From Joostella atrarenae (GTDB taxonomy: Bacteria; Bacteroidota; Bacteroidia; Flavobacteriales; Flavobacteriaceae), in the NCBI RefSeq assembly GCF_021764745.1, contig NZ_JAETXX010000001.1, forward strand, positions 434,001 to 498,000: a stretch of DNA of 64,000 nt, read 5' to 3'. Under the pieces are notes generated by a model. The model saw nothing but the letters and a program-made list of their open reading frames with translations, did not search any database and was not told where the DNA came from. Below, piece after piece: positions 17,707 through 26,510 of this stretch. Both the position numbers and the translations under genes were made by a program. Within the stretch, counting starts at the first letter, position 1, and every line of letters starts with the position of its first letter.

Positions 17707-18969
17707 ATGTACGCACTTGTTGATTGTAATAACTTTTATGCTTCTTGTGAGCGGGTTTTTCAGCCTCAGCTCAACAATAAGCCTATTGTTATACTTTCTA
17801 ATAACGATGGGTGCGTAATTTCGCGTAGCGACGAAGCTAAGAAAATTGGTGTTCCAATGGGAGCGCCTGCATTTAAATACAAAGATTTCTTTAAGGAAAA
17901 TCATATTCATGTCTTCTCATCAAATTATCCTTTGTATGGAGATATGAGCTCTCGGGTTATGAATATTTTAAAACAATTCACACCTCTTGTTGAACATTAC
18001 AGTATCGATGAAGCTTTTTTAAAGTTTGAAATGTATGCAAAAATCGATTTTTCTTCTGAAGGAAGAGTAATTAAAGATCGGGTTTTTAAATGGACAGGAA
18101 TGCCCATTAGTATCGGTATTGCTCCCACAAAAGCCCTTACAAAAGTCGCTAATAAAATAGCTAAGAAATTTAAAGAGCGTACTAATGGAGTCTATGTAAT
18201 AGATACCGAAGAAAAACGTATTAAAGCCCTCCGATGGACTAAAATTAATGATGTTTGGGGTATTGGCAGCGGTAATACCCGAAGATTGGAGGTGCGTGGT
18301 GTAAAAACAGCCTTAGATTTTACGCTTTTAGATGATGCTTGGGTACGTAGTAATTTAGGAGTTGTAGGACTTCGTTTGAAGAAAGATTTACAAGGAGAGC
18401 CTACTTTAGCATTAGAAAATGATGTTACCGCTCCCAAAAAAGCAATTGCTACTACGCGGAGTTTTGAATATACTTTTTCTGATCTTGATAATTTAAAAGA
18501 ACGCATTTCTACTTTTGCGGGTAGTTGTGCTGAAAAACTTAGAAAACAACATAGTAGTTGTAATTCTATGTATGTTTTTTTAAGAAGCGATCGTCATAAA
18601 AAAGATGAACAGCAACACAGGCCAGGATTATTAATTACACTGCCCTATCCTACCGATTCTACACTAACGCTTATAAAATATGCTGTTCAAGCAGTAGAAA
18701 GTATGTACGAAAAGGGAGTAAAATATAAAAAAGCAGGTGTAGTAGTTTCAGGATTAGTACCCACCAATGCGCGACAATTAGACTTATTTATTGAAGAGAA
18801 TCCAAAGCATCATCAGTTGATGAAAACTATTGATGGAATCAATAAAAAGTATGGAAATTTAAAAATTCGTATTGCGAATCAAGATTTAAAACGAACATGG
18901 AAAATGCGTCAAGAACATCTCTCGCCTCGCTATACAACTAATCTTGATGAGATTATAAAAGTGCGATAA
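17707..18969 (+). CDS. umuC: Y-family DNA polymerase V catalytic subunit (UmuC-like)
   Basis: The 420-residue Y-family polymerase shows the catalytic metal-site residues Asp6 (LVDCNNFYASCERVF) and Asp101-Glu102 (YSIDEAF). It also has the thumb/HhH segment VWGIGSGNTRRLEVRGVKT and a UmuC-type C-terminal DUF4113 region from about residue 355 (RQLDLFIEE onward). It carries out error-prone translesion synthesis, normally activated by UmuD'. umuD follows 34 bp downstream, which is the reverse of the usual umuD-umuC order. Confidence 0.95.
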   Translation: MYALVDCNNFYASCERVFQPQLNNKPIVILSNNDGCVISRSDEAKKIGVPMGAPAFKYKDFFKENHIHVFSSNYPLYGDMSSRVMNILKQFTPLVEHYSIDEAFLKFEMYAKIDFSSEGRVIKDRVFKWTGMPISIGIAPTKALTKVANKIAKKFKERTNGVYVIDTEEKRIKALRWTKINDVWGIGSGNTRRLEVRGVKTALDFTLLDDAWVRSNLGVVGLRLKKDLQGEPTLALENDVTAPKKAIATTRSFEYTFSDLDNLKERISTFAGSCAEKLRKQHSSCNSMYVFLRSDRHKKDEQQHRPGLLITLPYPTDSTLTLIKYAVQAVESMYEKGVKYKKAGVVVSGLVPTNARQLDLFIEENPKHHQLMKTIDGINKKYGNLKIRIANQDLKRTWKMRQEHLSPRYTTNLDEIIKVR

Positions 18970-19003
18970 TAATACGTACTTTATCTACAATAATAATGAA
19001 CAG

Positions 19004-19438
19004 ATGAAAGAAGATAAGCTGATATTTTTTAAACCTGATGCAAATGCCTCTTTAGAGCTACAACTAGCAGAAGGTGGAATTTCCGCTGGATTTCCATCCC
19101 CTGCAGAAGACTTTAAAGAAACAACGATTGATCTTAATAAAGCTTTGATTAAAAATAAAGACGCTACTTTTTATGCCCGTGTTAGCGGTCAATCTATGAC
19201 AGGAGCTGGTTTAGACGATGGCGATTTATTGATAATCGATAAAAGTATAGAGCCTGAAAACGGAAAAATAGCAGTGTGTTTCATCGATGGAGAGTTTACT
19301 GTCAAGCGACTCAAAATTGAAAAAGATGAGCTCTTTTTAATGCCTGAAAACAAAAAATATAAACCCATAAAAGTCTCCGAAAATGAGCAGCTTATCATTT
19401 GGGGTATCGTAACTTATGTGATTAAGAGTTTAGAGTAA
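19004..19438 (+). CDS. umuD: LexA/UmuD-family S24 self-cleaving protein
   Basis: The 144-residue protein has the UmuD layout: a cleavage site Ala28-Gly29 (SAGFPSPAEDF), nucleophile Ser64 (VSGQSMTGAG) and base Lys101 (GEFTVKRL). RecA-stimulated autocleavage would generate UmuD', the cofactor that activates UmuC for mutagenic bypass. It has no N-terminal DNA-binding domain, which separates it from LexA. It lies 34 bp after umuC and should be cotranscribed. No LexA box was recognised upstream of the pair. Confidence 0.93.
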   Translation: MKEDKLIFFKPDANASLELQLAEGGISAGFPSPAEDFKETTIDLNKALIKNKDATFYARVSGQSMTGAGLDDGDLLIIDKSIEPENGKIAVCFIDGEFTVKRLKIEKDELFLMPENKKYKPIKVSENEQLIIWGIVTYVIKSLE

Positions 19439-19653
19439 AAAAGTTAAAAGTTAAAAAGAAGATAGAAATATAAGATACGAAGTTGTTATGAATCTGCTTA
19501 ATATTAGTTCTATTTATTTTAACTGTTTAATGTCTATTATTTTTTTTTAATTCTTAATAGGATTTCTATTCTTCGCCTATCGTCTAAACCTATTTTAAAA
19601 ACAATCAGCCAACAACATATCTACAATTCCAACAAGAGTTGTATTTTAGTCGT

Positions 19654-20649
19654 ATGATTTTAGTAACTGGAGGAACAGGACTCATAGGCGCACATTTGCT
19701 GTTAAAACTTTCTCAATCTGAAGAAAACATAAAAGCTATTTATAGAAATGAAGCTAAGCTCAGCTTTATAAAAAATTTCTTTTCTTCGGAAGAAAGCGCT
19801 TCTCTATTCGATAAGATAGAATGGATTCATGCTGATATCACGGATATTCCTGCCTTAGAAACTGCTTTTAAAAATGTAACACATGTATACCATTGTGCAG
19901 GCCTTATTTCTTTTGATCCCTCTGCATATCGCCAACTCAGAAAAACCAATATAGAAGGCACTGCAAACATTGTAAATCTTTGTATTGCAAATAATATTAA
20001 GAAACTATGTTATTTAAGTTCAATTGCTACTTTGGGGGATAAAGTAACCCAAGGCCCTATCGACGAAACTACTTATTGGAACCCAGAAGCAGAGAACAAC
20101 CTGTATGCTATTACTAAATATGGAGCAGAAATGGAAGTTTGGCGTGGCACACAAGAGGGATTGCCTGTAATTATTTTAAATCCAGGGGTTGTTTTTGGAG
20201 AAGGTTTTAAAGATGCACCAAGCAATGCTTTTTTTAAAATGATGAAAAAAGGAATCTCCTATTATCCTCCCGGAAGTACAGCTTTTGTAGATGTTAAAAA
20301 TGTTGTGGACGCCTTGATAAAAGGAATGCAAACTAATATTATAAACGAACGTTTTATTGTTGTAGGAACAAATACAAGCTATAAAAAAACGCTAGATACG
20401 ATCGCTGAAGCGTTAAATAAAAAGAAGCCTAGCAAAGGATTGGCAAAATGGCAATTAAGCTTGCTATGGCGCTTAGATTGGTTCGTAGCACTATTTCCTG
20501 GTAGAAATAGAAAGCTAACAAAGAATGCAGCAAATTCTTTAATTACCAATACAACGTACAGTAATACTAAAGCTAAAGAACAATTAAATATTGAGTTTAT
20601 TCCTCTAGAGGATACTGTGAATAGAATTATAAGTAAAGACAGCTATTAA
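19654..20649 (+). CDS. NAD(P)-dependent epimerase/dehydratase (extended SDR)
   Basis: Start chosen at the ATG at 19654, directly before the nucleotide-binding strand. An in-frame TTG at 19639 is possible but adds nothing conserved. The product of about 331 residues opens with MILVTGGTGLIG (Rossmann GxxGxxG). It has the active-site YxxxK as LYAITKYG and the ILNPGVVFG segment typical of extended SDRs. It probably oxidises or epimerises a sugar nucleotide or steroid-like substrate, but which is unknown. It converges with the DUF4296 gene, only 4 bp apart. Confidence 0.88.
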   Translation: MILVTGGTGLIGAHLLLKLSQSEENIKAIYRNEAKLSFIKNFFSSEESASLFDKIEWIHADITDIPALETAFKNVTHVYHCAGLISFDPSAYRQLRKTNIEGTANIVNLCIANNIKKLCYLSSIATLGDKVTQGPIDETTYWNPEAENNLYAITKYGAEMEVWRGTQEGLPVIILNPGVVFGEGFKDAPSNAFFKMMKKGISYYPPGSTAFVDVKNVVDALIKGMQTNIINERFIVVGTNTSYKKTLDTIAEALNKKKPSKGLAKWQLSLLWRLDWFVALFPGRNRKLTKNAANSLITNTTYSNTKAKEQLNIEFIPLEDTVNRIISKDSY

Positions 20650-20653
20650 GTGG

Positions 20654-21049
20654 TTATTTAACAGCTTTAGCCTTCTCTTCAGGCTTTTCTTTAATAGTCT
20701 GTTTTTTCTTTAATTTAGAATCTAGCGTGTCTTTAAATTTTTCAAGACGCTCTTGTACCTCTTTAAACATTTCTAATTGTTTTGAAGGGTACGAAGTATA
20801 ATAAATACTGCTTTGCGATAATTGAGCACTATCGATATCATATTTCTTAAATAAATACTCTTCAGGGTCAATATCATTCTCTTCGAGCTTATTTGTAGCC
20901 GTAGATTTTGCAGCATTTAAAATAGAAATATCATAATAGATATCTACCATTTCATCTTCAGAAATAAGATTATCGGGTTTATCAACAATGCTTTCTGCAC
21001 ATGATGAAAACCATAAAAAAGCACATAAAATAAAGACACTTTTTTTCAT
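20654..21049 (-). CDS. DUF4296 lipoprotein
   Basis: The 131-residue protein has a lipoprotein signal peptide (MKKSVFILCAFLWFSSC, Cys17). The DUF4296 core follows (LISEDEMVDIYYDISILNAAK and FKKYDIDSAQLSQSSIYYTSYP, read in parts). The C-terminus is a Lys/Glu-rich, probably coiled or disordered tail from about residue 100. It is an envelope lipoprotein of unknown role in Bacteroidota. It starts 2 bp after the pyrC stop, so it is the distal gene of the GT2-pyrC-DUF4296 string. Confidence 0.85.
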   Translation of the reverse strand: MKKSVFILCAFLWFSSCAESIVDKPDNLISEDEMVDIYYDISILNAAKSTATNKLEENDIDPEEYLFKKYDIDSAQLSQSSIYYTSYPSKQLEMFKEVQERLEKFKDTLDSKLKKKQTIKEKPEEKAKAVK

Positions 21050-21051
21050 GA

Positions 21052-22389
21052 TTAAGCTCTATTAAAAGTTAACCTCTTTACATTTCTTTTATCGGATATT
21101 TTTCCGTTTTGGTACGCTAAATTACCATTTACAAATGTATGTGTTACTTGCGCACTAAAAGTAGTACCTTCAAAAGGAGACCATCCACATTTGTAAAGGA
21201 TATTATCTTTATTTACAGTCCAATTACTATTTCTATCAACCAAAACTAAATCTGCATAATAGCCTTCTCTTATATATCCTCTTTTTTCAACATTAAAAAG
21301 AATAGCAGGATTATGACACATTTTCTGAATCAGTTTTTCCAAAGATATTTTACCTTCTTTTACTTTTTCTAAAAGTGCTGCTAACGTATGTTGAACCAAA
21401 GGCCCGCCAGAAGGAGCATTGGTATATATGTTTTGTTTTTCTTCTAAAGTATGTGGCGCATGGTCGGTTGCTAAAACATCAATACGATCATCTAATAAAG
21501 CCTCCCAAAGGCCATCTCTATCTGCCGCTGTTTTAACTGCTGGATTCCACTTTATAAACGTTCCTTTTTCAGCATAATCAACATCAGAAAACCAAAGGTG
21601 ATGTGTACAAACTTCCGCAGTAATTCTTTTTTCTTCTAATGGAATATCATTTCTGAAGAGATTTGTTTCCTTTGCTGTAGAAACATGAAATACATGTAAG
21701 CGTGCATTTGTTTTTTTAGCTAATTCGATTGCTCTTGATGAAGATAAATAACAAGCCTCTTCACTACGAATTATAGGATGGTATTTTAAAGGAATATCAT
21801 CGCCAAATTCTGCTTTATATTTTTCTAAGTTGTTTTTTATAGTTGTTTCATCCTCACAATGGGCAGAAATAACAAGTTCAGTATTAGAAAAAATCTTTTC
21901 GATAACCTCTTCATTATCTACCAACATATTTCCTGTAGAAGACCCTAGAAAAAGTTTAACTCCAGCACATGCATTTTTATCTAGCCTTTTAAGTTCTTCT
22001 AAATTATCATTCGTACCACCAAACATAAAAGAGTAATTAGCAAAGGAAGTCTGCTTTCCTATCTCCATTTTTTCTTCTAACTTTTCAATAGTAACCGTCT
22101 GCGGATTGGTATTTGGTTGTTCTACAAAAGTAGTTACACCTCCAGCAATCGCGGCTCTACTTTCTGAAGCAATATTTCCTTTATGTGTAAGACCAGGTTC
22201 TCTAAAATGCACTTGGTCGTCTATTATTCCAGGCATTAAGAGTTTCCCTTTTGCATCGATAACCGTTGCATTTTCAGCAGAAAGGTCTTTTCCTATTTTT
22301 TTTATAAACTCCCCTTCAATCAATACATCTCCTTCAAATACTTGAAATTCGTTTACAATAGTGGCGTTTTTTATAATAGTTCTTTGCAT
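21052..22389 (-). CDS. pyrC: Dihydroorotase
   Basis: The 445-residue amidohydrolase fits bacterial class I dihydroorotase: carbamylated-lysine candidate Lys145 ([12 protein letters not shown]), His177 (ISAHCED), His235 (HVFHVST) and catalytic Asp309 (ATDHAPHT). The usual first metal motif HxH reads Gln59-Val-His61 ([10 protein letters not shown]), so one zinc ligand is replaced. I recall the same DDQVHFR form in other Bacteroidota dihydroorotases, so it is probably functional. It interconverts carbamoyl aspartate and dihydroorotate in pyrimidine synthesis. It is cotranscribed with GT2 upstream and DUF4296 downstream. Confidence 0.92.
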   Translation of the reverse strand: MQRTIIKNATIVNEFQVFEGDVLIEGEFIKKIGKDLSAENATVIDAKGKLLMPGIIDDQVHFREPGLTHKGNIASESRAAIAGGVTTFVEQPNTNPQTVTIEKLEEKMEIGKQTSFANYSFMFGGTNDNLEELKRLDKNACAGVKLFLGSSTGNMLVDNEEVIEKIFSNTELVISAHCEDETTIKNNLEKYKAEFGDDIPLKYHPIIRSEEACYLSSSRAIELAKKTNARLHVFHVSTAKETNLFRNDIPLEEKRITAEVCTHHLWFSDVDYAEKGTFIKWNPAVKTAADRDGLWEALLDDRIDVLATDHAPHTLEEKQNIYTNAPSGGPLVQHTLAALLEKVKEGKISLEKLIQKMCHNPAILFNVEKRGYIREGYYADLVLVDRNSNWTVNKDNILYKCGWSPFEGTTFSAQVTHTFVNGNLAYQNGKISDKRNVKRLTFNRA

Positions 22390-22440
22390 TTCTTATTTTT
22401 TACTTAGTAGTAGCTATTTTTATTATTTCTGATACTTGGA

Positions 22441-23187
22441 TTAAGCGGATTTATTAAAAAGGCTGTTCCATTTTAATGAAAGGACACCAAAAACAGCTTC
22501 GTTAATAATTTTTCCGTTCATCTTAGATTTTCCAAGCGTTCGGTCTTTAAAAATAATAGGCACTTCTATCATTTTAAACTTATGTCTATGGGCTTTAAAT
22601 TTCATTTCAATCTGAAAAGCATACCCAATAAATTTTATATTATCTAAATCGATTTTCTCGATAACTTCTCGCTTATAACACATAAATCCAGCAGTAGGAT
22701 CATGAATTTTCATTCCTGTAATCAGTTTTACATAAACAGACGCTCCATAAGAAAGTAATATTCTTCGTAGCGGCCAGTTTACAACATTTACTCCATTTAC
22801 ATAGCGTGAACCAATGGCTACACTGGCTTTTTCACTAACACATGCATTGTAAATACGAATAAGATCCCGCGGATTATGAGAGAAATCTGCATCCATTTCA
22901 AAAATATATTCATAATGGTGCTTTAATGCCCATTTAAAGCCATGGATATAAGCCGTACCCAAGCCAGATTTTTCTTTTCGTACCTCCAGATGTAAAATAC
23001 CTGGATATTTACTTTGTAATTCTTCTACCTTTTGGGAAGTACCATCAGGAGAATTATCATCTACAACAAGTAAATGAAAAGATTTTTTAAGCTCAAATAC
23101 AGCGGTAATTATAGCCTCTATATTTTCAATCTCGTTATATGTAGGGATAATTACTAAACTATCTGATTGCATGTTCTCTTTCTTCAA
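22441..23187 (-). CDS. GT2 polyprenol-phosphate glycosyltransferase (DPM1-like)
   Basis: The 248-residue protein has the GT2 nucleotide-sugar motifs VIIPTYNE (12-19), VVDDNSPDGT (41-50) and the metal-binding EMDADFSHNP (DxD at 99-101). The strong match is to the dolichol/polyprenol-phosphate mannosyltransferase branch (GSRYVNG..., KFIGYAFQIEM). It has no transmembrane tail, so it is a soluble or peripheral DPM1-like enzyme. A divergent GT39 gene 118 bp away would use lipid-linked sugars of this kind, which suggests a functional pair. A second Met at residue 6 is an alternative start. Confidence 0.92.
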   Translation of the reverse strand: MKKENMQSDSLVIIPTYNEIENIEAIITAVFELKKSFHLLVVDDNSPDGTSQKVEELQSKYPGILHLEVRKEKSGLGTAYIHGFKWALKHHYEYIFEMDADFSHNPRDLIRIYNACVSEKASVAIGSRYVNGVNVVNWPLRRILLSYGASVYVKLITGMKIHDPTAGFMCYKREVIEKIDLDNIKFIGYAFQIEMKFKAHRHKFKMIEVPIIFKDRTLGKSKMNGKIINEAVFGVLSLKWNSLFNKSA

Positions 23188-23191
23188 GACA

Positions 23192-23199
23192 CAAAAATA
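23192..23199 (-). promoter_or_regulatory. -7 element of the GT2-pyrC-DUF4296 string
   Basis: The minus strand reads TATTTTTG here, 4 bp upstream of the ATG at 23187. A very short leader would follow. Confidence 0.35.
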
Positions 23200-23305
23200 G
23201 CATTTAATAAAAAGTATTTGCGATATCTTTTAGTTTTTTAAGCTGATTTTAAGGATTTTTGCAGCTTTATAATTACGTATTTTTACCTATATCTAGAAAA
23301 TTGTT

Positions 23306-24988
23306 ATGATTGATAAGGCACTTTCAAATAAAATAATCTTTGCTTTTGTATTAATAGTTACGCTTATTAACCTTGTTCAAAGTGCATATACAGGTTTAAT
23401 ATTCGATGAAGCTTACTATTGGTATTTCGCTCAAAACTTAAGTTGGGGTTATTTTGATCATCCTCCAATGGTTGCACTATTAGTGAATATTGGAACTCAT
23501 ATTTTTGATGGTGAACTCGGAGTTAGATTGGCATCTCCATTTTTATATGCTGCTAATGTGATTTTATTGTGGTTGTTAATAGATACAGACAAAAAATATA
23601 AATATACGTGGCTTTACATAGCTTTTGTAAGTAGCGTTGGTTTAATGACAGCCTACGGATTTATGATCCTTCCTGATACGGCTTTACTTTCTTTTAGCTT
23701 ACTTTTTTTATGGGCTTATAAACGTTTTCTTACTAAGGAAGATCTTCTTTCTGTTCTTGTTTTAGGTATTAGTATGGCCGGAGTAATGTATTGTAAATAT
23801 CATGGGATTCTCCTTATTGGTTTTGTATTTATCTCTAATCTTGCCATCTTAAAAAAAGGAAAATTCTGGTTAGCAGTAATCGTTTCTTTATTACTTTATA
23901 CACCTCATTTATTATGGCTTTATGAAGTAGATTACGCTCCTCTAAAGTATCATTTATTTGAACGTGCTAATAGCGCTTACAGAATTAAGTTTACAACAAA
24001 TTATTTAGTAAACTGTATTGCAGTTGCTGGATTAGGATTTCCACTTATGTATTGGGCCTTTTATAAATTTTCTTCTAAAAATAAGTTTGATAGCGCCTTG
24101 AAGTTTTTAGGATATGGCGTTTTTATATTTTTCCTTTTTTCAAGTTTTTCTAGAAAAACACAAGCACAATGGGTAATTTTAATGGTAATTCCATTAATTA
24201 TTTTTTCTCTAAGATATGCTTATATGCATACTAAATACAGAATATGGCTTTTTAGAATTAGTATTTTCTCTTTAGTATTAATATCTTATTTAAGAATTGC
24301 GCTTATTTATCAGCCAATATCTCCACTTAAATATGAATCTTATGGAAATAAAGACTGGGTTACAGAATTAAAAGACAAAGTGGGTAATGTTCCTGTAGTT
24401 TTCCATAATTCTTATAGAGACGCCGGTATGTATGGTTTTTATTCTGACGGAGCAACTGTTTTTTCTTCTAATGACTTAGATGCTAGACAAAATCAATTTG
24501 ATTTAGATAGTTCAGAATTTAAAGTACGAGGAAAGAGAGTAGCATATCTTACTGGAAATCATAAATATTTAATAGATTCTACAATCTCTGTAATTAGAGA
24601 GTTTAAAGAACATAAAATTCGAGGTACTTTTATAGACAATCTTAAAACTTATAAAAAAATGAAGATTGTAATTCCTCAAAATACTTTTAATAATAAGATT
24701 CCGTTACATTTTTCTGCTGAATTATATAACCCTTATAAAGAAACTATTCCAACTGATTCATTGAAATATGCAGCCGTGTTTTATGATAAATATAAAAGAG
24801 ATATTAAGAAGTTTCCGTTACTAGTAGAAACCTCTTCAGAAGCTATAAAACATGATGAAACAGTAACTCTCAATATAAAAATTCCAGATACAGTTACAAT
24901 TCCACCAGTTACATATTTTAGAATGGGAATTATTAATAACGGAGCATATGCTGGATTTCAAGGGGAAATGATAAAGCTAGATAAGTAG
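23306..24988 (+). CDS. Glycosyltransferase family 39 (ArnT/PMT-like) membrane protein
   Basis: The 560-residue protein has about ten hydrophobic helices in its first 345 residues and a soluble C-terminal domain. The first extracytoplasmic loop has the GT39/GT83 catalytic motif FDEAYYW (Asp34-Glu35), followed by GYFDHPP. Such enzymes transfer a sugar from a polyprenyl phosphate donor to lipid or protein on the periplasmic side. The divergent GT2 gene could supply the donor. Its TAG stop overlaps the GTG start of the DUF4271 gene by one base, so translation is probably coupled. Confidence 0.88.
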   Translation: MIDKALSNKIIFAFVLIVTLINLVQSAYTGLIFDEAYYWYFAQNLSWGYFDHPPMVALLVNIGTHIFDGELGVRLASPFLYAANVILLWLLIDTDKKYKYTWLYIAFVSSVGLMTAYGFMILPDTALLSFSLLFLWAYKRFLTKEDLLSVLVLGISMAGVMYCKYHGILLIGFVFISNLAILKKGKFWLAVIVSLLLYTPHLLWLYEVDYAPLKYHLFERANSAYRIKFTTNYLVNCIAVAGLGFPLMYWAFYKFSSKNKFDSALKFLGYGVFIFFLFSSFSRKTQAQWVILMVIPLIIFSLRYAYMHTKYRIWLFRISIFSLVLISYLRIALIYQPISPLKYESYGNKDWVTELKDKVGNVPVVFHNSYRDAGMYGFYSDGATVFSSNDLDARQNQFDLDSSEFKVRGKRVAYLTGNHKYLIDSTISVIREFKEHKIRGTFIDNLKTYKKMKIVIPQNTFNNKIPLHFSAELYNPYKETIPTDSLKYAAVFYDKYKRDIKKFPLLVETSSEAIKHDETVTLNIKIPDTVTIPPVTYFRMGIINNGAYAGFQGEMIKLDK

Positions 24989-25650
24989 TGAACGAAGTTT
25001 TAAGACATACCAATTTTCATACTACAGAAACGATATTGCTTTTTTCTGCACTATTGAGTTTATCAATTGCTAAGTTTATTAATGAGCAGAAGTTTCAAGC
25101 GTTTATATTGCTATTTGTTAATTACAAGTACTTAAAAATTTATAGTAAAGAACCCAATCAATCTACCAGTGTTTTTAATTTCTTTTTGTTTATCCCACAA
25201 CTTGTATGCTTTTCTCTAATTGTTTGGATTACTATAGATTACTTAAAAATACCATTCACATTGAACCCAATGTTGATATTACCGTTTCTTTTTCTATTCG
25301 TACTTTTTAAATTTTATGTAGAGAAAATTATCGCAGCAATTTTTGATATTATTCCATTTGTTGAAAGCTTCCATTTTCATAAAGTTACGTACAGAAATCT
25401 ATGTTCCTTAATTTTACTGCCTTTAATTAGTTTATTCATTTACAGTGATTTAAGAGGTAACATTATGTTTTTTTTAATAATAGCTGTTTTTCTTTCGTTG
25501 AATCTTATTTCTACAGTCCTTATATTAAGAAATCATCAAAAATTAATAGGAAAATATTTATTTTATTTTATTTTGTATCTTTGCACGCTAGAAATAGCCC
25601 CTTATTTGATACTAATAAAATTTTATTTTATTGATAAGGCTTCAAACTAA
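24988..25650 (+). CDS. DUF4271 membrane protein
   Basis: This 220-residue protein has a GTG start at 24988 that shares one base with the stop of the GT39 gene. Five to six hydrophobic helices and a conserved-looking central FHKVTYRNL segment fit DUF4271, a Bacteroidota inner-membrane family of unknown function. hemD begins 9 bp downstream, so GT39, DUF4271 and hemD form one transcription unit. DUF4271 next to uroporphyrinogen-III synthase is a recurring flavobacterial arrangement as far as I recall. Confidence 0.82.
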   Translation: MNEVLRHTNFHTTETILLFSALLSLSIAKFINEQKFQAFILLFVNYKYLKIYSKEPNQSTSVFNFFLFIPQLVCFSLIVWITIDYLKIPFTLNPMLILPFLFLFVLFKFYVEKIIAAIFDIIPFVESFHFHKVTYRNLCSLILLPLISLFIYSDLRGNIMFFLIIAVFLSLNLISTVLILRNHQKLIGKYLFYFILYLCTLEIAPYLILIKFYFIDKASN

Positions 25651-25659
25651 CGGATATTT

Positions 25660-26406
25660 ATGAAAGTTAAGACAATTTTAGTTTCACAACCAGAGCCAAA
25701 AGTGGAAAATTCTCCTTACTTAAGGCTGGTTGAAAAGCAAAAAATAAAGGTTGATTTTAGACCTTTTATTCATGTAGAGGGAGTAAATGCAAAAGAAGTA
25801 AGACAGCAAAAAATTGACTTAGCACAGTTTACAGCTATTGTTTTGACCAGTAGAAATGCTGTGGATAATTTCTTTAGAATTGCTGATGAAATGCGATTTA
25901 AAGTCCCAGATTCGATGAAGTATTTTTGCCAATCGGAAGCTGTTGCATACTATTTGCAAAAATATGTTGTATACAGAAAGCGTAAGATTTATGTTGGTAA
26001 ACGTACTTTTCAGGAATTAGCGCCTATTATTAAGAAGTATAAAGACGAAAAGTTTTTATTGCCTTCTTCAGACGTATTAAAACCATTAATTCCTGAAACA
26101 TTAAACGAACTAAAAGTAGATTGGAAGCGTGCAATTCTTTACAGAACTGTAATAAGCGACCTTTCTGATCTTAGAGATGTTTATTATGACATTCTAGTTT
26201 TCTTTAGTCCTTCTGGAATAGAATCTTTATTAAAGAATTTTCCAGATTTCGAACAAAACGATACTAGAATTGCAGTTTTTGGAAACACAACTGTAAAAGC
26301 TGCTACAGAAGCAGGTTTAAGAATCGATATAGAAGCTCCAACTCCGGAGACACCTTCTATGACCATGGCTTTAGAAAAATACATTGCTAAAGCTAATAAG
26401 AAGTAA
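25660..26406 (+). CDS. hemD: Uroporphyrinogen-III synthase
   Basis: The 248-residue protein has the two-domain HemD pattern: an early VLTSRNAVDNFF segment (about residues 65-77), the middle KVDWKRAILYRTV strand, and the later LVFFSPSGIESLL plus IAVFGNTTVKAATEAGL segments. It cyclises hydroxymethylbilane to uroporphyrinogen III in heme biosynthesis. Sequence conservation in this family is low, but these motifs together are distinctive. It is the last gene of the GT39-DUF4271-hemD unit and is followed by a strong terminator shared with pckA. Confidence 0.9.
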   Translation: MKVKTILVSQPEPKVENSPYLRLVEKQKIKVDFRPFIHVEGVNAKEVRQQKIDLAQFTAIVLTSRNAVDNFFRIADEMRFKVPDSMKYFCQSEAVAYYLQKYVVYRKRKIYVGKRTFQELAPIIKKYKDEKFLLPSSDVLKPLIPETLNELKVDWKRAILYRTVISDLSDLRDVYYDILVFFSPSGIESLLKNFPDFEQNDTRIAVFGNTTVKAATEAGLRIDIEAPTPETPSMTMALEKYIAKANKK

Positions 26407-26430
26407 AACGTATTTTACATACCAATAAAC

Positions 26431-26460
26431 AAAAAGCCTCTGGAAATCCAGAGGCTTTTT
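26431..26460. terminator. Bidirectional terminator between hemD and pckA
   Basis: The stem aaaaagcctctgg/ccagaggcttttt (26431-26443 with 26448-26460) is 13 bp with a 4-nt loop. A/T runs on each side serve both convergent genes. Confidence 0.9.
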
Positions 26461-26510
26461 TACTAACTATTTGGCAAGCTTCGAAAGGTTTCCCTTCCTA
26501 TAAAATAATA

